From Neospora caninum Liverpool (lineage: Eukaryota; Apicomplexa; Conoidasida; Eucoccidiorida; Sarcocystidae): a stretch of 64,000 nt of DNA. The notes below the pieces were generated by a model. That model searched no databases and was not told the origin of the DNA. It was given only the letters and a program-made list of their open reading frames with translations. Positions 56,022 through 64,000 of this stretch are shown piece by piece (the stretch's first letter is position 1; each line of letters begins with the position of its first letter). The stretch covers positions 2,542,001 to 2,606,000 of the forward strand of contig NC_018398.1 in the NCBI RefSeq assembly GCF_000208865.1, in the 5' to 3' direction. The position numbers and the translations under genes are program-made.

Positions 56022-58898
56022 CCAAGAAACAGTCAAGTTTTTTTGCAACTACCGATCATGTGCGTATGGGTGTTCATATGCGTTGTTGAGGGAGCCGAGA
56101 GGACGTCTGAGTGCACGACGGCAGCGCGGATATCTGGTGTCTCTCCGCTTTTTCAGATTCTGAGCGTGATGAACGACCCGTCCCTGCAGCGTCTCTTTGC
56201 GGGGGTAGAGCCGACTACCGGGAAGAAGAGCGGCACACAGTTGCTGCTCCAACACCTCACGCAAGTCAAGTTGAATCTGACGAGTGTCGCGGGGGCGTGC
56301 TCGAAGAGTGAAGAAGAGAAGCAGCGTGAGCGACACAAAAATGCGGCTGCGCAGCGCTAGCGACGCTCGCGCCTCGACAGCGGGAACACGCGCGCGGCTT
56401 TCCACGAAGTCACGCAGGGTCTTTCTCTCTTTCACGAGGCAAACGCTCTTCTGAAGGGGCCTTTTCGCGCAGTCTCCGAGGCAAACCTTGCGGGAAAAAG
56501 GGCTGGCGACGGCATGGGTCTCTGGGGTTGGGGGAGGGGGGGGGGACACGGGGATTTGTGTTTCCCGCCCGTTTTGGGCTTACCTGCGCCGCGTGTGTTT
56601 TGCCTCGCACAGCCGACTGACGTAGCCAACGCAAACAGGTGTACCCGAGGCGTCTCTCCAGAATCTGTAGAACTCGCGTTTTCCATCGTCTTAAAGCCCC
56701 AACATACCCTGCGGTGGAGCCCGGGCTCTTTTCCACCTTCTAGGTGAAGGGGCTCCCGTCTAGACACCCAGCGCCGTCCTTTTTTCCCCTCGCCTCTTTG
56801 CGGAATTGTGTGTCCTCGCAGCAGAGAAAAACGCGAACGGCGAGGCGCATGCGCTGCCTGCGGGCACGTCGACCGCGCCCAGCGCGGGGAGCGCCTCTGG
56901 CGAAGGCACGGTTTCGACGCAGTACGACATTTACTGTGTCCCTTCGCTGCGGCCGTTGCTCGACAGCGGCAGGTAAGGAGCCTGTCACACTTCCAGTACT
57001 GAGGCGCGCGCGTGAAAATCCGATGAATGGAATCAGTTATGCGCATATATCGTAGAAGTCCGCGTTTTTCCGACCTTGCAGGCGTGCGCGGGTCTTCTTT
57101 CGCACGCTTCCAGTGCGGAGAACGGGAGGGTGGAGCTAGGTGGGGCAAACGAAAGAATCTTTTCTGCATGTGCTCAGAGTTCTCTTTTCATACCTGTGCG
57201 CATGCCTCTACGTGTCTGGACGACCCTACCTATATCTACATATAAATGTATATATATTTGTATGTAGGTATGCATGTAGATGCGTAACTGCGTGGATGTG
57301 TCAATACGTGACTGTGTCGCTTCGAGGGTGTGTGGACGAAGCCGGCATGACGAACGTCAGGATTCTTGGTCGATGTATTTCTCTCTTTTTGAATGTTTGC
57401 GTGGACAGAGTGGCGACTTTGGAGAGGCGTTTGGCGCAGGTTGAGGGTCGGATCGGCATGAGCAACATCAGCCTGTTGCCGTTTGCAGATCTTCAACAAG
57501 CTGTCTCGAGCATTTCTCAGAAGATTTCCCTGTTGGACCAGAACAAAGTGGAACAGCTTCACAAGCGCACGCAAGTGAGTCTCCGGCCGAAAACGCGAGT
57601 GCCGAGGTCTTTCAGGTTCTCGCGGAAGGGGTTCCCTGGACTCGCCTGCATGCGCGGGAGCCGCAGAGACCCTGACTATTTGGCAGGTGCGTTTCGCCGG
57701 GAAAAGGCGTCCGCCTTCTGCGAAATCACGCCTCCTTTTTGTGTGGCTTTTGCCTCTCAGAGCTTGTTGCACGAACTGCATGCGCTCCAGCACCGGCGTC
57801 GGGAGATCGACCTGGCGAGTTCTCAGACGAGCGGGAGAGTTTCAGAAGGGCGTTCGGGCCAGGACGGCGAAGAGCGCGAGTCTGCGCTGGCCACGCGAAA
57901 CAGCCACAGAGACGATCAGCGAGTAGAAGAAATGTTTGATCTGTGCGAGAGGTGGAAGGGTACAGCCGCAGCGCTGCCGTCCGTTGTGGAGAGGCTCCAG
58001 GCTCTAAAGGCCCTTCACCAAGAAGCGGGCGGGCTGTCCGTGCGGCTCGGAGGTGAGACGGCAGAGACTCTCCCTGCGACATAAAAGCACGACTCCCGAA
58101 AGGGGATAAAGCGGGATGGGACGGGAGACGGGGGGAGGTANNNNNNNNNNNNNNNNNNNNNNNNNNNNNNNNNNNNNNNNNNNNNNNNNNNNNNNNNNNN
58201 NNNNNNNNNNNNNNNNNNNNNNNNNNNNNNNNNNNNNNNNCGGGAGACGGGGGTTGGGAGGGGGGGGGGGGGGGGGGGAAGGGCGACAAAAAATGGAGTA
58301 GGCGATATGCGTCCTCGCGCAGTCTGCCTGGATTCCGAAGGGGTCTGCAGTGAGACCGAAACTGAACGGCACAGCCGACGCCCGCTCTTCCAACGGGAGC
58401 GAGACTCCGAAACAGACCGCCAAACATACACAACACGCCTCTCTCCCCTATATGAATACGTTCAAATGTGTACGTGCCTTATCTGTTACGGTTGCCTGAT
58501 TGACAGCGACACCCGAGAGCCACACACGGAGCGTTTCTGTTTCCTCGCTGTCGAAGAGCGGCACGACTGTTTTGGTTTCTGTGGCCGCATGAGACGTGCA
58601 GTTGTTTCGCTGTCGACTCGAACAAGTGGCGGATTTCGTGTGCCCAACGCTGAGAACCTCGGGTGTCTGCGGAACTGCGTCTTTTCCTGGTTTCTCAGTT
58701 TTGGAGGAGCAACAAGGCGAGCTGCAAGCGATGCTGGCTGCGGCCGAAGAGAACGTGGAGAACCTGCAACACACTGTCCTGGAGACTGTCTCCTGGGCCC
58801 GCAACACGGTCGAGGCGCTTCAGTGGCGCCTGCAGCGGCTCGGGTTCGCCGACGAGAAGAACATCGCTGGGAAAAGTGAGAAATCTGAGGCCCCGTGA
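54408..58898 (+). CDS. DCTN2: Dynamitin homologue (dynactin subunit p50, DCTN2), 599 aa, 7 exons
   Basis: The exons are 54408-54935, 55529-55822, 56157-56325, 56822-56972, 57409-57574, 57761-58052 and 58699-58898; all phases match and the total is exactly 600 codons. Dynamitin forms the shoulder of dynactin, the cofactor that links dynein to cargo. The N-terminus carries YEYIPDPA near residue 71. ETPLGRLQRLRMEVEEML (exon 2) matches the family helix that begins ETPQQKYQRL. Later come STQYDIYCVPSL, then VATLERRLAQVEGRIG, like the family AELEKRLTELEATVG. RVEEMFDLCERWKGTAAALP continues SVVERLQALKALHQEA, like its [20 protein letters not shown] and LVQRLVTIKQLHEQA. The last exon is helical and ends KSEAP. 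At 599 residues it is longer than the roughly 400 of animals because of polar inserts in the N-terminus and near residues 205-230, 331-360 and 455-485. Intron 6 contains the assembly gap. Confidence 0.88.
55393..55437. repeat. (GATA)n microsatellite
   Basis: About 11 GATA units in dynamitin intron 1. Confidence 0.95.
55977..56020. repeat. (GATA)n microsatellite
   Basis: About 10 GATA units with one ATAT interruption, in dynamitin intron 2. Confidence 0.95.
58141..58240. other. Assembly gap of exactly 100 N, flanked by G-rich repeats
   Basis: The sequence just left of the gap (CGGGAGACGGGGGGAGG) and just right (CGGGAGACGGGGGTTGGG) share CGGGAGACGGGGG. A round 100 N usually marks a gap of unknown size. 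It falls in intron 6 of the dynamitin gene, so coding sequence should be intact. Confidence 0.98.
58260..58278. repeat. Poly-G tract
   Basis: A run of about 19 guanines right of the assembly gap, with shorter G runs on both sides of the gap. On the coding strand this could form a G-quadruplex. Confidence 0.9.
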
Positions 58899-60844
58899 AT
58901 TGTCACAGCGACGGCATGCGGCAGCAATCCCGAAAAGGCAAGCGGGCGGCTGGCCCACGCACCGTCGGGTTGCCCCACACTCAACGGATAGATGCATCTG
59001 GTCGCATGCAGCTTCCTTGTTTCTGTACCTACTGGACTACACATATACCTATATTTCTCTACATGCACATATGGCCGCATATGTGTTTATGTATATGTTC
59101 GAGTATACGCGTGGACGGCAGCAAGCGGGGAATAACAGAGAGAGACGAGAAGGGAGAACGAGGAAGCGAGAGAGAGAGCCTCCGCCAGCAAGAAGGGAGT
59201 TGACACGAGGCCTACGACTTGTGAGAAAAGAGACGGAGCGTCGAGCAAGGGAACGACTTGGCCATCTTTGTGGGCATCTGTCCTGTAACGTTTCCTTGTA
59301 AACCCTGCACATGAACACTTATGCACAGAAAATACATATATATATATATATATATAGATGGGTATGAATGCATAGGGCTGTCTGAGTGGCGGTATAACTT
59401 GTAGATAAGAAGAGATAGGAGATTGACGCCCCGTGAAATCTTTGGTCGTCTCACCGACGGTTGTCTGTTTGACATTAGGGTGCCACCATCCTGTTTGGGA
59501 TCATTTTGTGAAGAATTAAGGCTCGCTCCCTGGCGATTCTTCGTGAAGTCCCGAGGGAGGTTCATGAAATTCTGTTCCCTACTCACACACGGGTCAAGAT
59601 GGAAGGCGCGTTTTCGGTTTGCCGGGGTCTTTTTCGTTTCTATCTCCTCTCGAGGAAACATCGGAGAACCGGGGATTCCGCTGATTCGCCTCAAACGCAT
59701 GCACCGCGGCGCCTCTTGTGGGCTCACGCGTTTTTTCGCAACTCTCTCCAAAAAGGTGGGGAGGACGCGAGCGCTCCTAGGTAGAGAGGCTTTGTGCAGG
59801 CAACTGACAAGTGCCCAGTGTCGTGGTGCACGTGGAAAGGAAACGCTTGCAGCTACTGTTTCCCCAGCGATGACGAGTCTCGCCCGAGAATCGACACTCT
59901 GTGAATGTTGATTGCCTCTGTCGCTTTCTTCTCGAAACGCACTGGAAGAAAAGAGACATGCAGCCTCTCAGCAGTGCGCTGGAGCAGAGCCCGCGCAATG
60001 TCGGAGGCATGCAAGCACCGACAGAAACGCGGCAAAAACATCGGATATGCACGTCTCTGCAAGTTTGCTCAACACACATATTGATATACAGATCTATAGC
60101 TTGATGTGCGTGTGACTTGACCCAGAGTCGAGTCAGCCGGTGAGAATCAGCAGAGAGAGCGGGAAATCGAATGGGGGCGTGGCAACAGGAACTCTCGGTC
60201 TCTCTTATCAGACCGCAGGGGGACAGTCTGGGCGAATCTGTCCAGCCGCTACCTAGACAAGACAGCCTCTGAATATAACCTGGATGCGTACGTGACTGCT
60301 AAAGTGTGGCTAGGAAGAAAACACGCTCCAGACACCCTGATGAACGACACCCGTTTGCATGCAGTTATACAAACATTTATGTATACATGTATGTATATAT
60401 ATGACTTGGGTGCGGCTGCCAATTTCGTGGCGTGGTCGGTTTCCGCGAGAGTGTTCGTGTCTCTGTGTTTCCTGTCACGTGCTTGGAGACTTTTTAGTCC
60501 TGCTAGGGCAGGACGCCGCGTTTCTTTCACAAGCAGAAAGGCCGACAATTCGGTTTTTGATTCTAAAGACCTGGCGCAGGAAAGCGGGCCATGGCACTGC
60601 CAAATGCAAACCCTCCCCAGAGCTGCGCTCCCAAGACGTAAAGCGCTGCGTTATGCTTCGCACATATTCGACTGAACTGCGACTCGCAGCCATGTGCACG
60701 TGCAGTGTGCAGCTGTGACTCACATGCACGCAATCATGGGGCCATACACAGATGCACATCTAAAAAAATATGAACGCAAATAAATGCAAATGTAATGTAT
60801 CTGAATTTTTATGAATGTACGTCTGTACATGTAGATATCGAGCT
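58899..60844. other. Intergenic region between convergent genes, no gene seen
   Basis: This lies between the dynamitin stop codon and the stop codon of the minus-strand membrane protein, so it should hold two 3' untranslated regions. A (TA)n tract is at 59336-59356. Frames such as 59423-59911 have no recognisable content. Confidence 0.6.
59336..59356. repeat. (TA)n microsatellite
   Basis: About ten TA units in the dynamitin 3' flank. Confidence 0.95.
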
Positions 60845-63800
60845 TTAAAAGACACTGCCAATGATATCGACAGTGTAGTCGGGATCGAAAAACCAGATGT
60901 AGCAAATGATAAAGGCGACGGCGACGGCGAAGAAACAAAAGAAGTAGAAGATCAGCAAAACAACGCTCTCGCCTGCCGCAAAATAGACAACCGCGCTCTG
61001 AGAACAGGCAACAAGCAAAGGCACGTCCTATCGTGGGGCATATGCGAAAGATCTGGGAAAACCAATGTGCTTGTCGGAGCCACAACATACAACAGACCCT
61101 CACAAAGCACAACCACCACCTACATGTATACATGCATGCAGATACAAAGATATAGAGAGAGAGAAATGGGGGAAAAGATGTGAGTGTGTCTGTGATCTAT
61201 AAGCATTATTTAGGTGATAGATCCCGCCATAGTTCGTCTTCCTTGCAAGTATCTATACAATTTCACGAATCCCCAGGTGAACCTCTGGAAGTACCGACAC
61301 ACATCCGCATAGCGATCTGTATCAAGCATATATATATATATATATATATATAATGTTCACATGTAGCTGTGCGTTAGTGTCTTTAGTGCGTGTCTCTTGG
61401 GCGCATTTCCATGTTCAAGCTATGCGAGAGACAAATGAAAGCCGATTCGGAAGTCCTTCACACCACCTTTGCGCCTAAGGATCCGCTTGTGTGAGAGAAA
61501 CGTCCTGTGTTTGCCATCAGCATGTCAAAATTCATGGAGAAAAGCATCTCTGAGATCTGCACACTTCCGCGAGCTTTCCAGTAGCCAGGTTGGTATTTCG
61601 CTCTCTACCAGCGGTGAGAGAAAATGTGTGCATTTCCTTACCAAGAAGCCCCAGCCTCCGACGGCGGCAAAGAAAGAGAAAATGGCGGCTGCAAAACGCG
61701 CGCGGAGCAGCACAAAGCGGAATCGGAGACACCCAGACTGAGCACAGAAGACCACTGGGAGTCGATAACAAAAACAGAGATGCTGGAAAAAAAACAGGAA
61801 CGGCGAGCAGAAGCGGAATGGTATGGAGGCCGACGCCGCTCTCTCTTCTCTTGACTCCCCCCTCGACATTCCTATCTGTCTTGGCGTCTCTCACTGGAAA
61901 GAGACATGTACCCGTACCCATCATCTATGCACACCTCCGCACATACAGACATATGTACACATATGTATAGATGCAGACTTATGCATAGATATGCATATGC
62001 AAAAGTGTATGTCTCTCTATACAGACGCGGGTATATGCCTGACGCGTCGACGCAAGGCGGAGTCCAGACTTTGCGTTGTCGCTCGGTAGGGTGCGGGAGG
62101 CTTACAGAGAACGAACACGAACGAGTTTGAGGGGTTTTTGAAGAGCTGCACGGCGACAGTCATCCCGACGGAGATGACCAGCATCCCGCCGTAGTAGATC
62201 AATTCGCTGATCGATTCTTCTTCTGTTAGTACTGCAACCCAAACGTCCTGAGAGGGAGCACAAAAAAGCGCAGGATAAGACTTAAACCCAGAGCCGGGTG
62301 GTGCTGTACGCCCCCAGAGCCTCAGGCCGCGAAGGCTGCGCGCAAAGAAGCGCATCTCTACCGGGCGGCGACGCGGCCCGAGCCGCGCATGCAGGTACCA
62401 GCCAGAAGCTCGGGCTGGGATTATATACTCTACGTCTACAGGGGTATTAGGAGCATCGAGAGGTGATGTACAGCTGACGCCAGTGTTGGATTTCAGCATC
62501 CTATTAGAGATTAAGTTTATTCCAAATCGGCTACGTTCTAGGCGCTGCAAGGCCAAGATGGGTGAGCCTTGCCAGTCCCTGGGACTCGACACCTCCGTCG
62601 TTGGTGCGTTTTGTGGGCGAGGCGAACCTCCGTGCTTGTACACATGAAACTCACCGTGAGTTCCCAGCAGGAGACAACCGCGACGAAAGAGAAGATGACC
62701 ACTGCAGAAACCAAACGCACGCGAGCAGAGAGCCGAGAAGAGCGTCGTGAAGGTGCTTAGACAGCTCAGAGACGGCACAGGCGACGACGGGAAAATGTGA
62801 ACCCTCGCGAAACAGCCGCGCGCGAGCCTCCCCACCCCATCGCGAAAAGCGAGTCCGCGTGACTCGACCAGAGTGCGTCTCAACGCATCTCTCCACACAT
62901 TTAAATACATGCATACATCAAAGGATTCAGAGGAGAGATCGAGGTGTGCATCGGCCCTCAGTGAGGAGTCGCCACTCAGTGGGGGGGGCCGTTCGTTGTT
63001 TCTCTGGCTCTCCGAGCAAATCGCGTTCCAGCTGCGTTCTGTGCCTGCGAAATTTGGTAGTTTTGTCTCTCGCTGTGGGGTTTTCCGCGCGCGGGCGGCT
63101 GCGTTTTACCTAGTCGTCGCATGATGGCATCGTGAATGCCCTTGGTCACGGCCCAGAGGTTGCGTCTCGGTTCTTCCTCGCGGGCCATGGAGCGCATCGA
63201 TCCGCGACTGCTGACGTCTCGGAGCGAGCTACCATCCCTGCGGGATGCAAAGGTTTCTTCGTCGCTGTCAAACTCCTCGTCGCTGGAGTAGGCTGTCCCT
63301 GCTCGGCGTTTTTCTTGCTCGCCGCGAACGGCGTGCATGTCGATGACCGCTCGCGTCTTCTGGTAGGCACAGACGCTGTGTCGCGCGTCTCCTCCGACAA
63401 AGGGTGACAACTCGCTGTCGTCGCCCGCGTCAGAGTCGTGCGAGGAGCGGCGAGAGCCCTCGCCAGGCTTCGCCAGCAGGCTCTGAGACTCCAAACCGGA
63501 CGTCGAGCTCGACGGCGAGCCGAAAACCGCCGGCTGCATGCGGCGCTCTGCGCGGGAGTCGAGACTCGCCGGGCTGCCTCGGCCTCCGGGAGTCCCCTCC
63601 GACTCGAGCGCCGGCGCCACGGCTGCATGCAGTCTGTCATCGTCCGACATCGCTCTCTCTGACGCCGGCTTCGACGTCGAGGGCCCTGTGGACGCCGAGG
63701 ACAGCGCAGAAGTTTGCGTGGTGATCGCGTGCGCCTCTGCAGTGCGTATCTCGCGAGACCCGGGGACTGCAGCGGCTTTTCCGCAGCTGCCTGTCTTGTA

Positions 63801-64000
63801 GATGACCTCGACGGGCTGCGTCTCGCGGTCCGCCGAGGCGGGCGTGAGGGAGGACGAGGAACCCGGCGAGTTCGAAGGCGCGAAGGCAGAAGCATGGAAC
63901 GAGGAGCTCGACGGCAGCGAGGAGGGGGGCGAAAAACGGTAGAGTGTATCGGCAGACGCCATCGTCGTCACAGTGTCGTCCAAGACATCTTCGAGGCTGT
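60845..64000 (-). CDS. Four-helix membrane protein with long disordered N-terminus, possibly partial at right edge
   Basis: Read leftward, the exons are 63110 to the edge, 62655-62755, 62106-62247, 61641-61687 and 60845-60997; phases 1, 0, 1 and 0 all match. An ATG at 63962 would give 431 residues, but the frame stays open to base 64000, so the true start may lie outside. About 280 serine-, alanine- and acid-rich residues precede the membrane part. Helix 1 is VRLVSAVVIFSFVAVVSCW, helix 2 LIYYGGMLVISVGMTVAVQL, helix 3 AIFSFFAAVGGWGFLSAVVY (spanning an intron), and helix 4 VVLLIFYFFCFFAVAVAFII followed by CYIWFFDPDYTVDIIGSVF and the stop. Each helix is largely carried by its own small exon. I do not recognise the family; nothing indicates an enzyme. 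Confidence 0.75.
61329..61352. repeat. (TA)n microsatellite
   Basis: About 12 TA units in the last intron of the right-edge membrane protein gene. Confidence 0.95.

Noticed and set aside
1..64000. CRISPR arrays, insertion sequences, integrated viral genes or bacterial operons
   Set aside because: The only tandem repeats are microsatellites and minisatellites without regular spacers; no transposase, integrase, reverse transcriptase or capsid-like frame was seen, and the genes are intron-bearing eukaryotic genes.

Overview
This window looks like nuclear DNA from a coccidian apicomplexan of the Toxoplasma/Neospora/Hammondia type. The reasons are compositional and architectural: intron-rich genes with GT-AG introns and pyrimidine-rich acceptors, long pyrimidine-rich leaders, many (TA)n and (GATA)n microsatellites, frequent GCATGC words, a plant-like AP2-domain regulator, and an alpha-glucan enzyme that suits amylopectin metabolism. 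The species cannot be fixed from the sequence alone. Gene models below were built by hand from reading-frame continuity, splice sites and matching intron phases. They are predictions, not transcript evidence.

Layout, left to right. At the left edge a minus-strand gene (205-1212) runs off the window; a possible plus-strand first exon (1286-1393) faces away from it. A 13-exon plus-strand gene (3426-11193) encodes a 1503-residue coiled-coil protein with an IQ motif. Two minus-strand genes follow: a DHHC protein S-acyltransferase (14637-16356, 3' end unresolved) and a single-domain ApiAP2 factor (17925-20054). On the plus strand come a TAF9-like histone-fold protein (24826-26720), and a 15-exon GH13 alpha-glucan (branching-type) enzyme (30408-39747). 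A lone tRNA-Gly(CCC) on the minus strand (27722-27792) lies between these two.

The right half holds a minus-strand four-helix membrane protein (41866-43218), a plus-strand protein with degenerate EF-hand-like units (45316-46878), the ribosome-biogenesis factor EBP2 (49631-51937), a 7-exon dynamitin (dynactin p50/DCTN2) homologue (54408-58898) with a 100-base assembly gap in one intron, and a minus-strand four-helix membrane protein (60845 to the right edge).

The genes do not form an operon or an obvious pathway. They are an ordinary eukaryotic mix: transcription (AP2, TAF9-like), ribosome biogenesis, storage polysaccharide, lipidation, and cytoskeleton or motor transport. I found no CRISPR array, no transposon and no bacterial-type cluster. 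The best leads are the dynamitin homologue in an apicomplexan, the undescribed coiled-coil/IQ protein, the TAF9-like protein with an interrupted histone fold, and small exons in the GH13 gene that decide whether its catalytic aspartate is annotated.
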